This document shows positions 24,704-33,749 of a DNA stretch of 64,000 nt, piece after piece; within the stretch, counting starts at the first letter, position 1, and each line of letters begins with the position of its first letter. The notes under the pieces are model-generated. The model was given only the letters and a program-made list of their open reading frames with translations. It ran no database searches and was not told where the DNA came from. The translations under genes were made by a program, and so were the position numbers. The stretch is from positions 62,001-126,000 of the forward strand of contig NZ_SCWC02000001.1 of assembly GCF_004359525.2 (NCBI RefSeq), read 5' to 3'. This DNA is from Macrococcus equipercicus. GTDB taxonomy: Bacteria > Bacillota > Bacilli > Staphylococcales > Staphylococcaceae.

Positions 24704-25906
24704 ATGTTCAGGCAGCTGTTGAGTATTAAAAACTACAAGTTATTCCTCGTCAATATGGCGCTGCTCGGCATGGGCCTTGCTGTGACCGTTCCGTTCTTTA
24801 TCCTTTATGCCACGCAGGAGCTCGGCATGACGAAAGGGCAGTATGGGCTGTTGATGGCATCAGCTGCGCTGGCAGGTTTTTTGATGAACACATTGATCGG
24901 TCGTATTTCTGATACGGGCCGAGTTAACCGGAAATGGCTGATTATTTTCTCGCTGCTGATGGCGAGTATGGCGTTCGGTGTCTATTTCTATGTCCATAGC
25001 GTGCTGTGGTTTATTGTCCTTTATACTATTTTCACTGGTTTCGCGGCCCCGGCTATGCCGCAGATGTACGCGTCAGCCCGCGAAAGCATCAATGCATCTG
25101 CATCAAGTAAAAATTCAGTATTCGCAAATACTGTGCTCCGCTCAATGTTCAGCCTCGGGTTTTTGTTCGGGCCGCTCGTCGGGACTGTACTGCTCAGTCG
25201 TTTCGGCTATGATGGGTTGTTCGGCGGCACAATCGTTCTTTATTTGATCGTTCTGATGTCAATGATCATCTTCTTCCGCGATATAGTGACGGTGCAGCCG
25301 GCGAGAACGCAGAATTACGTTGAACCAGTCGCCCCTAACTTATTAAAGGACAGCCAGCTGCTGATCCCATTTCTCGGATTTGTCATGCTGCACGTCGGGC
25401 AATGGATGTATACACTGAATATGCCGCTCTTTGTGACAGAGCACCTGCATGAATCAGAGAACAACGTCGGCTACCTGGCGAGTTTATGTGCAGGACTGGA
25501 AGTGCCTTTTATGATTATTCTCGGTATTCTGGCAAGTAAGTTTCAGACAAGAACACTGCTGATGCTCGGTGCGGTTTTAGGCGGCGGCTACTTCTTGTCA
25601 ATCGGTGTCTTCAACTCTGTCGCAGCCATGCTCGTCGGTCAGCTGGCACTGGCGTTCTTTCTCGCGATTCTGCTTGGACTCGGCATCAGTTATTTCCAGG
25701 ATATACTTCCTGATTTCCCGGGCTATGCGTCAACACTGTTTTCAAATGCGATGATTGCAGGACAGTTGATCGGCAATCTGCTCGGCGGCGTAATGAGTGA
25801 TATCGTCGGTTTAGGCAATGTGTTCTATGTATCCGCGGCATTCATCGCCATCGCGTTCGTTCTATTGAGCTTTACAAAACCTGTGACAAGGGAGGATATG
25901 CTATGA
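24704..25906 (+). CDS. MFS transporter (sugar-efflux/SET-like)
   Basis: A 400-residue 12-helix MFS protein. The motif-A-like loop LIGRISDTGRVNRKW follows helix 2, and the overall pattern resembles the SetA/SetB sugar efflux family, though a drug-pump role is equally possible. Its stop overlaps the start of the DUF456 gene in ATGA, so the two are translationally coupled. Confidence 0.83.
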   Translation: MFRQLLSIKNYKLFLVNMALLGMGLAVTVPFFILYATQELGMTKGQYGLLMASAALAGFLMNTLIGRISDTGRVNRKWLIIFSLLMASMAFGVYFYVHSVLWFIVLYTIFTGFAAPAMPQMYASARESINASASSKNSVFANTVLRSMFSLGFLFGPLVGTVLLSRFGYDGLFGGTIVLYLIVLMSMIIFFRDIVTVQPARTQNYVEPVAPNLLKDSQLLIPFLGFVMLHVGQWMYTLNMPLFVTEHLHESENNVGYLASLCAGLEVPFMIILGILASKFQTRTLLMLGAVLGGGYFLSIGVFNSVAAMLVGQLALAFFLAILLGLGISYFQDILPDFPGYASTLFSNAMIAGQLIGNLLGGVMSDIVGLGNVFYVSAAFIAIAFVLLSFTKPVTREDML

Positions 25907-26385
25907 GCGCTATCATCTGGCTACTGATTATCGCTGCATTTATACTGGCCTTTGTCGGACTCGTAGTGCCGGTGATACCAGGAATATTATTGATGTGGAT
26001 TGGCTTTTTTCTTTATCACTTTATGATTGATGACAGTAAGTTATCATGGTTTTTCTGGATAGTCATGATGATACTCACCATCGCCACTTTAGTGAGTGAC
26101 TATGTCGCTGGAAGCTATTTCGTTAAACGTTACGGCGGCAGTAAAGCCGGGGAAATCACCGCAGCAGTCGGTGTCATCGTCGGGAGTTTCGTCATTCCGC
26201 CGTTTGGCGTCATCATCGTGCCGTTGATTGCTGTATTGCTGATAGAGCTCATTATGTTAAAAGACCCTGTACGTGCGGTGAAGGCAAGCATCGGTTCACT
26301 GTTTGGATTTTTGGCGAGTACACTTGCCAAATTCTTAATACTGCTGATCATGGTCATCTGGTTCTTAATAGCTATCAACGTATAA
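25903..26385 (+). CDS. DUF456 membrane protein
   Basis: A 160-residue integral membrane protein of DUF456 with the characteristic VGLVVPVIPGILLMWIGFF near residues 17-35 and DYVAGSYFVKRYGGSKAG in the middle. Four to five membrane helices. The function is unknown. It overlaps the MFS gene by 4 nt and is followed at once by a terminator, forming a two-gene operon. Confidence 0.85.
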   Translation: MSAIIWLLIIAAFILAFVGLVVPVIPGILLMWIGFFLYHFMIDDSKLSWFFWIVMMILTIATLVSDYVAGSYFVKRYGGSKAGEITAAVGVIVGSFVIPPFGVIIVPLIAVLLIELIMLKDPVRAVKASIGSLFGFLASTLAKFLILLIMVIWFLIAINV

Positions 26386-26415
26386 ACCCCTGCACCTGTT
26401 AGGTGAAGGGGTTTT
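26384..26415 (+). terminator. Terminator of the MFS-DUF456 operon
   Basis: Stem AACCCCTgcACCT / AGGTgaAGGGGTT followed by T residues. Confidence 0.85.
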
Positions 26416-26504
26416 ATGGTGGGTGCAGTTAGATGTAAGAGAAACAATAAACGGAGCATAACCTTCAAATATAATGTCAATCAGTTGCGAAGTGTTCAAT
26501 TAAT

Positions 26505-26800
26505 ACTCTAAACTAGAAAAGGAGTTAATGAAAGAGGGCACACGATGGTCCAGGCAAAAGAAAGTTTTCTGGCATGAAGGTGAGTTAACGTGGTCATGCT
26601 TAAAGGAATTGACAGCTGGTTCTTTGGCCGGTCGATACAAAGAGGCGCACTGCTGTCTGCCACTATTCTTCACTAGACGCATCACCGGGGATGACTGTTC
26701 TGATGCGGCAGTCAGGACTGCATGTGCCTTCGATCTACGGGCGGTCCCGTGATGCAGAATAGTTAAAATACAGGCTTAAAGCAGATGCTTTAAGCTTTTG
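26505..26800 (+). ncRNA. Candidate structured leader RNA upstream of acetyltransferase-corA
   Basis: A 420-bp gap without a convincing long gene. It contains a hairpin CCAG-gc-AAAA/TTTT-CTGG (26550-26572 area), a long-range helix GCATCAC+GGG (26679-26689) with CCCGTGATGC (26746-26755), an enclosed hairpin GCAGT-CAGG-ACTGC (26708-26721) and an intrinsic terminator at 26774-26799. Only 35 nt separate the terminator from the next start codon, too few for a separate promoter plus ribosome site, so it probably acts as a conditional leader. It matches no riboswitch consensus I know. Short frames inside (26596-26676, 26691-26762) have coding-like sense and could be leader peptides or remnants. Confidence 0.45.
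26774..26799 (+). terminator. Leader terminator before acetyltransferase-corA
   Basis: Perfect 9-bp stem GCTTAAAGC / GCTTTAAGC with AGAT loop and four T. Confidence 0.8.
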
Positions 26801-26834
26801 TGTACAGAACGATAAACAGATGACAGGTGAAACC

Positions 26835-27275
26835 ATGAAGAAGCTTACTATAGAAGATGAACAGCTGAAAACAATCGCTGCTATTCATGAGTCGATTCCA
26901 TCAGGCTATAAAGAATGGCATGTCAGTTCGATGGACTTAGCACTGCGGTTTGAATCAATGAAACTATTAATGATGCATAACGGCGATGAAATTATAGCCG
27001 TCGTCGATAAAGAAGACGTCATTGCTTTTATCTGGTATGTTATTAATGACGAGACAATGATTAAGTCACTGTGGGTGACGCCTGCAAGAAGAAGACAGGG
27101 CATTGCGACAGAGCTGAAGGATTATGTCAGACAGCAGTCACTGGCTGCTGGAGTAACAGTCATCAGAAGTCATGTCCATCCGCTTAACAGTAAGATGCGG
27201 CAGTTGAATGAAAAACTCGGCTACAGCCACCGGGGGAACGAAATGATCTATAAGTTAGAGGTGCACAATGATTAG
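26835..27275 (+). CDS. GNAT-family N-acetyltransferase
   Basis: A 146-residue GNAT protein with the acetyl-CoA loop ARRRQGIATELKDYV near residue 85 and the terminal EKLGYSHRGNEMIYKLE strand. Substrate unknown. ATG 26835 follows AGGTGA closely; the ATG at 26820 has no ribosome site. Its last 8 nt overlap corA, so both are probably made from one transcript behind the structured leader. Confidence 0.83.
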   Translation: MKKLTIEDEQLKTIAAIHESIPSGYKEWHVSSMDLALRFESMKLLMMHNGDEIIAVVDKEDVIAFIWYVINDETMIKSLWVTPARRRQGIATELKDYVRQQSLAAGVTVIRSHVHPLNSKMRQLNEKLGYSHRGNEMIYKLEVHND

Positions 27276-28215
27276 AACGCTATATATCGATGAATTGAAT
27301 GAACTGAGGACTTGTGACTCCCCGTATGATATGGAGGGGACCGCAAAATGGTTATGGGTCGATCTGTCGGAACCGACGGCCCATGAAAATCTGCTGCTGA
27401 GTCAGTACTTTCACTTCCATCCATTATCGATAGAAGATGCAGTATCAGTCAGACAGCGTCCGAAGTATAAGGAATATGATGATTACTTGTTCTTTGTCTT
27501 TCATGCCATTGACTTAAAAACAATGCTTCCTGAAGAGATCGATGTCTTCATCAACAGTAGCATGGTTGTGACCTATCATAAGGAACATTCAGAAGAAGTA
27601 GATAAAGTATGGAACTCGGTCATCTGTAAGCGGGCGAATGAAAAGCTGACGACGGCTGAAGTGATGTATCGCACGCTGGACGCAATTGTCGATAACTATT
27701 TTCCTTTTGTGTATGAGCTGGAGGACAAAGTGTTTTCCTTCGAGGACCAGCACTCTGTTGATATCTCGACGGAGGAGCTGATTGAAGAGACATTCGATTT
27801 AAGAGAAGACCTGCTCATCATCCGGCGGACCGTGCTGCCGATGAAAGACCTGGTCTACCGGCTGCTTGAAGGACGTATTATGGAGCTGTCAAAGAAGCAG
27901 AAAATCTTTTTGCATCATATTAATGACCACCTTGTGAAGCAGGCGGAGATGATTGATTCTTCACGGGAGATGACAGCGGACATAAGAGATAACTACATAT
28001 CGCTCAACTCATTTAAAATGAATAATATTATGAAAATATTGACCATTTATTCTGTCATATTCATGCCGCTGACGTTGATTGCGGGAATATACGGCATGAA
28101 CTTTGATGTCATGCCTGAACTGCACTGGAAATATGGTTATCTTGCAGTCTGGCTGTTGATGATCGGTATATCGCTTGGGATGATTTATTATTTCAAAAAG
28201 AAGAAGTGGTTTTAA
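27268..28215 (+). CDS. corA: CorA-family magnesium/divalent metal transporter
   Basis: A 315-residue CorA/MIT protein: a large cytoplasmic N-terminal domain (about 1-250) and two C-terminal membrane helices. The signature GMN is at residues 276-278, followed by the usual acidic loop PELHW and a Lys-rich tail. It forms pentameric channels for Mg2+ (or Co2+/Ni2+) entry. It overlaps the acetyltransferase gene and shares its leader, a context that suits metal-dependent control (inference). Confidence 0.92.
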   Translation: MIRTLYIDELNELRTCDSPYDMEGTAKWLWVDLSEPTAHENLLLSQYFHFHPLSIEDAVSVRQRPKYKEYDDYLFFVFHAIDLKTMLPEEIDVFINSSMVVTYHKEHSEEVDKVWNSVICKRANEKLTTAEVMYRTLDAIVDNYFPFVYELEDKVFSFEDQHSVDISTEELIEETFDLREDLLIIRRTVLPMKDLVYRLLEGRIMELSKKQKIFLHHINDHLVKQAEMIDSSREMTADIRDNYISLNSFKMNNIMKILTIYSVIFMPLTLIAGIYGMNFDVMPELHWKYGYLAVWLLMIGISLGMIYYFKKKKWF

Positions 28216-28225
28216 ATATTTTTCC

Positions 28226-28264
28226 ATACAAAACACCTTGCAAATATGCAAAGTGTTTTGTATT
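28226..28264. terminator. Bidirectional terminator between corA and cupin gene
   Basis: Long stem ATACAAAACAC.TTGC / GCAA.GTGTTTTGTAT with an AAATAT loop. No perfect T run on either side, so efficiency is uncertain. Confidence 0.6.
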
Positions 28265-28270
28265 GCTGTA

Positions 28271-28771
28271 TTATACTGTGCTGCAGTGGTAAATGCCTGC
28301 CCATTCTTTGAACATCGGACCGCTCTTGCCTTCGACAGGATCGGTTGGTGGAATCATCACCTGATTAATCCTGCTTTGTATGGCTGTTAAGTTGTCATAG
28401 GAAGTAAGCAGCTCTATTTTCTTGTCTTCTGGATAAGCGCCGACTACTTTAAAGTCGTCGGACCGGCTTAACAGCTTATGGCCGTAACCCGCCGGCAGCA
28501 GTATGACGTCACCCGTCTGAACTTTGAGCTTCTGGCCGTTCTCCCCGCCGATCATCAGTTCAGCATCACCCGATTTGACGCCGAGCACTTCATGGGCGTT
28601 CGGATGGAAATGATGGTAATCAAATACGCCGTTCTCCCATATCCCTTGCCAGCCGTTATTCTTAAACGTCTCAGCGGGATCAGTCACTGCCTGTGAATAG
28701 ACGATGGCTGGATAGATGATGTGATTAGGTGCAGAGGGGGACACCGGGGCATGAATAATTTTGTAGGACAT
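28271..28771 (-). CDS. YjlB-like cupin protein
   Basis: A 166-residue cupin resembling Bacillus YjlB. Cupin motif 1 appears as HHFHPNAHEVLGVKSGDAEL and motif 2 as GDVILLPAGYGHKLL, giving the His/Glu set for a metal site. Function unknown. Monocistronic, ATG with GGGAGG upstream, convergent with corA. Confidence 0.82.
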   Translation of the reverse strand: MSYKIIHAPVSPSAPNHIIYPAIVYSQAVTDPAETFKNNGWQGIWENGVFDYHHFHPNAHEVLGVKSGDAELMIGGENGQKLKVQTGDVILLPAGYGHKLLSRSDDFKVVGAYPEDKKIELLTSYDNLTAIQSRINQVMIPPTDPVEGKSGPMFKEWAGIYHCSTV

Positions 28772-28884
28772 AAAAAAACCTCCCGTTTATTGTTATAATA
28801 AAAACTATTCCCTGATCAATTATTAATTAACCACTTATGACTTAACTCTATTAGATGATTAAGAAAACACTGGAGAGGTGAACT

Positions 28885-30921
28885 ATGGAAAGTTTTATCG
28901 TAATCATCAGTTTTATTGTAGCTGTCATTATATCAGCTGTCATCCATCATTATTTCAGCAAAATACCGCTTGTTTTTATTCAGATTGGTATCGGCATGCT
29001 GATTTTTCTGACGCCCCTCCCGATTCAACTGGAGTTTGAACCGGAACTGTTTCTCATCGGTATCATTGCACCGCTGCTGTTTTTGGAAGGCAATCACGTC
29101 TCACGGATCAACCTGCTGAAATATTTGAAGCCGGTCATACTGATGGCCATCGGGCTCGTATTTACGACTGTTATCGGACTTGGTTATATTATCCAGTGGA
29201 TGCTTCCTGTCATTCCTTTTGCAGCCTGTTTCGCGCTCGCTGCCATTATCTGTCCGACAGATGCTGTCGCTGTGCAGGCTATTGCCAAAGGGCGGAAACT
29301 GCCTAAAGGACTGATGACGATTCTTAGCGGAGAGTCTCTGCTGAACGACGCCGCCGGAATTTTAAGCTTCAATATTGCATTAGTGGCACTGACGACAGGT
29401 GAATTCAGTGCAACTCATGCAGTACTGCAGTTCGTCATGTCGACTTTCGGCGGTCTTATAGTCGGTGCGATAATCGGCGTTGCTTTTGTGCAGTTCCGGA
29501 TGTTTCTCATCCGCACCGGGTTCTACAATGAGTTCGTCTTTATATTGATTCAGCTGCTGACACCATTCATTATATATATGACTGCTGAATCTTTTCACGT
29601 ATCGGGTGTCATAGCGGCAGTCATCGGCGGGATCATCCACGGAATGGAACGCGATAGACTGAGCCAGGCGACAACACGGCTGCAGCTGGGCTACGACAAT
29701 ACGTGGGGGCTGTTATCCACTGTCCTGAACGGCTTTGTCTTCACGATACTCGGATATATTATCCCGGAAGTAACCGTTCATATGATAAATACTGAGTCAG
29801 GCCATCTCGGCAGGATTATTTTCTATACACTGCTGATTGCACTTTTTGTCTATATATTCAGGTTTGTCTGGGTCTACTTGCTGTACGACCGTTTCTTTAT
29901 TCCGGAGAGCAGGTTCGAACGTATACTGAACAATGAATCTGTTGCAAATGTCGAGAAAAGACCTTCACGCTTTAAATATGCACTGCTGGCATCCGTATGC
30001 GGTGTTCATGGAACGATTTCGATGGCCATTGCGTTGACCTTGCCGATGAAAGTCTTTCATGATCAGCCGTTTGCGACGAGAGATGATATGCTCTTTATCA
30101 CAGCAGGTGTCGTCGTCATCAGTCTGATTATAGCGCAGATTGTTCTGCCGCTGTTAACGACATTTGAAGAACGCGTCAGTGTCTCGAAGCTGTCATTCCG
30201 GGAAGCGCGAATGATGATGAAAGAGCACGGCCTGTTCTATATCCAGCGTAATTCCGGCCCGGAAAACAGTGTGGCAGCCAGCAGTCTCACCCACCAATAT
30301 GCCACACAGATCAGCTTCTTCAAGGAAGCAGACGATAACGAGCAGAGTTTGAAGGAGCTTTCAAGATTACAGTCCATTGCGCTTCAGACAGAGATGGAGA
30401 CGCTGGAGGAATTAACTCAGACCGGTAAAATTACTGAAAGCACGTTCAACAATTACATCACCTATACAGAACGCACAAGAAATTTCGCTTCGTTAAGTTT
30501 TTTTGCGAAGCTAACGTTTATTTTTAGAATGCGGAAAAGAAGGACGCAGTTTATGAATCAAGTGAATGCCGCAAGCTCACTTTCCTTCAAAAATAATCTG
30601 CTTGAAATAGAAAAGGTAGCGCAAGTCGTTCACTATAAAATTGTAGAACGGTTGTCAGGAGAACTGGTGAAAAGCAACAAAATTGAAATGGCAATGGTGA
30701 CTGACAGCTATTTGAACCGCATGATTCAGCTGAAAAGAAATGCTACGACAGAGGACATGAATAACAGTGAAACATTACTAGCGCTCGAAGTGCTGAATGT
30801 AGAACGCGATTATATTCATCAGCTGGTCGACAAGGAGAAGATCTCATCAGAAGTCGCAGTTGAGCTCAGACAATCGATTAACTATGATGAGATGGTGATG
30901 TTAAGTTCAAACGAGCGCTGA
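28885..30921 (+). CDS. CPA1-family Na+/H+ antiporter
   Basis: A 678-residue monovalent cation:proton antiporter. About 12-13 membrane helices occupy residues 1-420 and include the ICPTDAVAVQAIAKG and SGESLLNDAAG helices with the ND ion-binding pair, as in NhaP-type carriers. About 250 cytoplasmic residues follow, mostly helical and charged, likely regulatory. It should exchange Na+ or K+ for H+ for pH and salt homeostasis. Single gene with GAGAGGTG ribosome site. Confidence 0.9.
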   Translation: MESFIVIISFIVAVIISAVIHHYFSKIPLVFIQIGIGMLIFLTPLPIQLEFEPELFLIGIIAPLLFLEGNHVSRINLLKYLKPVILMAIGLVFTTVIGLGYIIQWMLPVIPFAACFALAAIICPTDAVAVQAIAKGRKLPKGLMTILSGESLLNDAAGILSFNIALVALTTGEFSATHAVLQFVMSTFGGLIVGAIIGVAFVQFRMFLIRTGFYNEFVFILIQLLTPFIIYMTAESFHVSGVIAAVIGGIIHGMERDRLSQATTRLQLGYDNTWGLLSTVLNGFVFTILGYIIPEVTVHMINTESGHLGRIIFYTLLIALFVYIFRFVWVYLLYDRFFIPESRFERILNNESVANVEKRPSRFKYALLASVCGVHGTISMAIALTLPMKVFHDQPFATRDDMLFITAGVVVISLIIAQIVLPLLTTFEERVSVSKLSFREARMMMKEHGLFYIQRNSGPENSVAASSLTHQYATQISFFKEADDNEQSLKELSRLQSIALQTEMETLEELTQTGKITESTFNNYITYTERTRNFASLSFFAKLTFIFRMRKRRTQFMNQVNAASSLSFKNNLLEIEKVAQVVHYKIVERLSGELVKSNKIEMAMVTDSYLNRMIQLKRNATTEDMNNSETLLALEVLNVERDYIHQLVDKEKISSEVAVELRQSINYDEMVMLSSNER

Positions 30922-30990
30922 TGTATCATTAGTTGAAACATGCCTTCTATGATAAAATTAAATTAAAGAAATAGAAGGTGGAGAAACGCA

Positions 30991-31857
30991 GTGAAGCGAC
31001 TAATGATAAGCCTAGTTTCAGCATCTCTCATGCTTACAGCATGTGGAAACAGCGACAGTGAAAAAATCAAAGAGAACATTAAAACGCTCGAAAAACAACA
31101 AGCTGAAGCAAAAAAGGAATATAAAGCATTAAAAGAGCAGAACAAACAAAAAAATAAAGAGATACAGAATAAACAGCAAGCGCTGGCAAAGCTTAAAAAA
31201 GCTAAAGAAGAAGCGCTGAAAAAGCAGATAGCTGAAGAAGAGAAGCAAAAAGCAGAGGCCGAGAAACGACAGGCTGAAGAGACAAAAAAAGCGGCTGCAC
31301 AGGCAAAAACTGCTTCAGCTGTCAAAGCGGTGATGCCTAACACAATCGAAGCGTCAACGAATGGTACGACCAAACTTGTGATGAAGAAAGATGATGTGCC
31401 GTTGAAACTTGACGACAGCGGGATGAAAGTGGATATCGGACAGCTTCAGATTTTTAATGTTAAAGACATGCCTGAGGGGCAGGTGCTGCTGTTTGACGGC
31501 GCCACTGAAGGCTACGTCATCATTTATCAGGTGACAGCTGAAAATACGTCAGATCAGACATTGTACTACAATAACAATACGAAACTGACAGCGGGAGATC
31601 ATACAAAGTTCTCAGATTTTGCATCATTCATCCCAAGTGATTATCAGGAAATGAGCATGAAGAAGAGCAGGACCAATTTCAACGAATATTCCCCCCATGA
31701 AAAAACGACGAGCTACAAGTCACTGGCGATTTCAACGGATGATTATGACCAGCTGAAAGCAGGGCAGGCGACTTTAGTCATTCAAGGCGGAATATCTGCT
31801 GATAAATTATTCAGAGATAAATCGGGGACAACATCTGAACCGTACGCCTTTAAATAA
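30991..31857 (+). CDS. Lipoprotein with coiled coil and C-terminal beta domain
   Basis: A 288-residue lipoprotein starting at GTG (GGTGGAG 8 nt upstream). Lipobox LTAC with Cys18. Residues 25-105 are a highly charged Lys/Glu/Gln coiled coil, then a globular domain from about 115 resembling DUF5068 proteins of Staphylococcaceae. It is probably anchored in the outer leaflet with the globular part held away from the membrane. No specific function known. First gene of a stretch rich in exported proteins. Confidence 0.8.
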   Translation: MKRLMISLVSASLMLTACGNSDSEKIKENIKTLEKQQAEAKKEYKALKEQNKQKNKEIQNKQQALAKLKKAKEEALKKQIAEEEKQKAEAEKRQAEETKKAAAQAKTASAVKAVMPNTIEASTNGTTKLVMKKDDVPLKLDDSGMKVDIGQLQIFNVKDMPEGQVLLFDGATEGYVIIYQVTAENTSDQTLYYNNNTKLTAGDHTKFSDFASFIPSDYQEMSMKKSRTNFNEYSPHEKTTSYKSLAISTDDYDQLKAGQATLVIQGGISADKLFRDKSGTTSEPYAFK

Positions 31858-31919
31858 ATGTTTGTACAAATGAGTGTTTGGGAATTTATAAGAAACAAAT
31901 TGAGAAGAGGTTGATAGTG

Positions 31920-32213
31920 ATGCATGAGGAAAAGTTTGTTCTAATTGAGAACCAGATGATGACATTAAATGAGATCGCTCAGGAGTTAGAAGCGATTACC
32001 GGCTATACAGTTAAAGACAGCTTTGGCGATGTGAACCGTATCGTGGCACAGAAACCTAATTTCGATGATGATTTTGAAAGTTTTCTAGTCACTTACGAGT
32101 TTAATGAGTCTGATGATATTGTGGATGCGACCATCACAACGCCGCGGCACGAAAATATAGACTTAAAAATAGCAGAAGTTAAATTGCGGCTGCTATCTTA
32201 TAAATCGCGGTAA
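31920..32213 (+). CDS. Small hypothetical protein
   Basis: A 97-residue acidic, soluble protein with no signal peptide and no motif I recognise. ATG 31920 follows AAGAGG by about 9 nt; an in-frame ATG at 31878 lacks a ribosome site. The N-terminal half (LIENQMMTLNEIAQELEAITGY) is helical. A large terminator-like hairpin follows 8 nt after the stop. Confidence 0.65.
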   Translation: MHEEKFVLIENQMMTLNEIAQELEAITGYTVKDSFGDVNRIVAQKPNFDDDFESFLVTYEFNESDDIVDATITTPRHENIDLKIAEVKLRLLSYKSR

Positions 32214-32220
32214 CTATCAT

Positions 32221-32275
32221 TTAACACTTTACTTTAAACAGAGGTGGTTGTTTAATTAAAGTGTTAATTTTTTTT
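32221..32275 (+). terminator. Large two-part terminator/attenuator hairpin
   Basis: Outer stem TTAACACTTTA / TAAAGTGTTAA and inner stem TTTAAACA / TGTTTAA around the loop GAGGTGGT, then eight T. It ends 25 nt before the next ATG. Confidence 0.8.
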
Positions 32276-32300
32276 ATGGCAGTCAATTTGGAGAAGATGA

Positions 32301-33737
32301 ATGAAAAAACTATGGATGCTCAGCTTATTATTAACAGGTGGCTGTAGTGAACAGCAGCATTTTACCGCATCAACGTCTCACGCAACAATATTATTTGATA
32401 CAGCACACGAAGAAACAGCCGGTGAAGCTGACTGGGTCATTGACGGTGCATTTTCAAGTTATGCTGACGCCTTGAAGCGTGCTGGCTACCGCCTTGACGA
32501 GAGTAAGGCTGATGCACTGATCACTTATAAGACACTTAAATCACATGATATCTTTGTGCTGCCGGAACCTAATATTCCTTTGAAAGAAAGCGAACAGGCG
32601 GCGCTTAAACAATATGCTGAAAATGGCGGCAGCATATTGTTCATCAGTGATCATTATAACGCTGACCGCAACTTGAACCGGTTCGATGCTTCAGAAGTAT
32701 TGAACGGTTATCGCAGGGGTGCCTATGAAGACCCGGCGAAAGGAATGACAGACGGTGAGCGGCATTCTGCGATGATGTCCGGTGTCTCATCCAGTGACTT
32801 CCTAAGTGAAACGTTTGGTGTCAGGTTTCGTTATAATGCCATTGATAATGTCACGATGACAACAATGAAAGATGTCTTCAATATTACGGACGGCGTGAAG
32901 AAAGTAGAGATGCATGCGGGTTCAACGATGGCAATCACGGATCCGTCGAAAGCCAGAGGGCTTGTCTATCTGCCTGAATTAACGCATCGGGATGCCTGGT
33001 CTCATGCAGTAGATAAAGGTGTCTATAACGGCGGCGGTCAGGACGAAGGGCCGGTTGTCGCGATCAGTAAGGCGGGGAAAGGGAAAGCTGCTTTTATCGG
33101 CGACTCTTCCATCGTTGAAGATGCGACACCGAAGTACCGTCGTGAAGATAACGGCAGAACGAAGCAGACTCATGACGGCTTTGATGAGGCGGACCATGAG
33201 ACACTGCTGATGAATTTGACAGCATGGCTCGCACGCCAGGAGGACTATACGTCATTTCAGGAACAGGATAAGAAAACGCCGCTCCATCGCGATGAGGAAC
33301 CGGCAGCTTCTGTTGAGCCCCGGAAAGAACCGTGGGCGCGTCCTGAACAAGGTTATTTATGGTACGACCGGACGACATTTGCAGAAGGCAGTTACGGGGC
33401 TGAAGGGTCCGATATTTCTGCATCCGATGCAGCACAGGATGACGTTCAGATCATAAGCCCGGACAGTGCCGCGCCGTCAGAAAATTTCCAGATCAAAGTG
33501 AGAGCAAGCCGGGCAGTGCCGACAAGCATCGCCTTAGTTATGTCGGACGGTCAGCAGGTCGGACTTTTCAGCGGCAGGCCGCCAGGTGTGTCCAATATAT
33601 ATACGCCGAGACGTGTTAATAATGATTATGAGTGTTATTTTAATGGCAGGATTGCCAGAGAAGCACACGGTCAGCTGTCGATTCAGGTGATTCAGAATAA
33701 AAAAGTCGTTGCTACTCAAATGCTGAATATAAATTAG
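32301..33737 (+). CDS. Exported GATase-like domain protein
   Basis: A 478-residue protein with a short signal peptide ending at GGC (weak lipobox, so lipid anchoring is uncertain). The main domain (about 28-310) resembles class I glutamine amidotransferase-like domains of exported Bacillus proteins: ILFDTAHEETAGEADWVIDG at the start and ENGGSILFISDHYNADRNLNRFD in the core; no classical GATase Cys-His pair is obvious. The last ~85 residues look like a beta-sandwich. Function unknown; some relatives are labelled DNA-binding or occur near exported nucleases, from memory. It is 12 nt upstream of the first M6 protease gene, so probably co-transcribed. Confidence 0.7.
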   Translation: MKKLWMLSLLLTGGCSEQQHFTASTSHATILFDTAHEETAGEADWVIDGAFSSYADALKRAGYRLDESKADALITYKTLKSHDIFVLPEPNIPLKESEQAALKQYAENGGSILFISDHYNADRNLNRFDASEVLNGYRRGAYEDPAKGMTDGERHSAMMSGVSSSDFLSETFGVRFRYNAIDNVTMTTMKDVFNITDGVKKVEMHAGSTMAITDPSKARGLVYLPELTHRDAWSHAVDKGVYNGGGQDEGPVVAISKAGKGKAAFIGDSSIVEDATPKYRREDNGRTKQTHDGFDEADHETLLMNLTAWLARQEDYTSFQEQDKKTPLHRDEEPAASVEPRKEPWARPEQGYLWYDRTTFAEGSYGAEGSDISASDAAQDDVQIISPDSAAPSENFQIKVRASRAVPTSIALVMSDGQQVGLFSGRPPGVSNIYTPRRVNNDYECYFNGRIAREAHGQLSIQVIQNKKVVATQMLNIN

Positions 33738-33749
33738 GAGTTTTTGACT

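Noticed and set aside
26528-26752. 74-residue frame in the corA leader region
   Set aside because: Rich in Trp, Cys and Arg with no family resemblance; AAGGAG is only 3 nt from its ATG. More likely part of a structured leader.
26736-26755. T-box-like GGGCGGTCCCGTG before the corA operon
   Set aside because: It resembles the antiterminator core only loosely, and no Stem I, AG-bulge or specifier could be found upstream.
26416-26800. M-box (Mg2+) riboswitch upstream of corA
   Set aside because: The expected GTTAGGTGAGGCTCC, CTGCTGCC and GCTAAAGCTC elements are not present in order, so the leader cannot be called an M-box.
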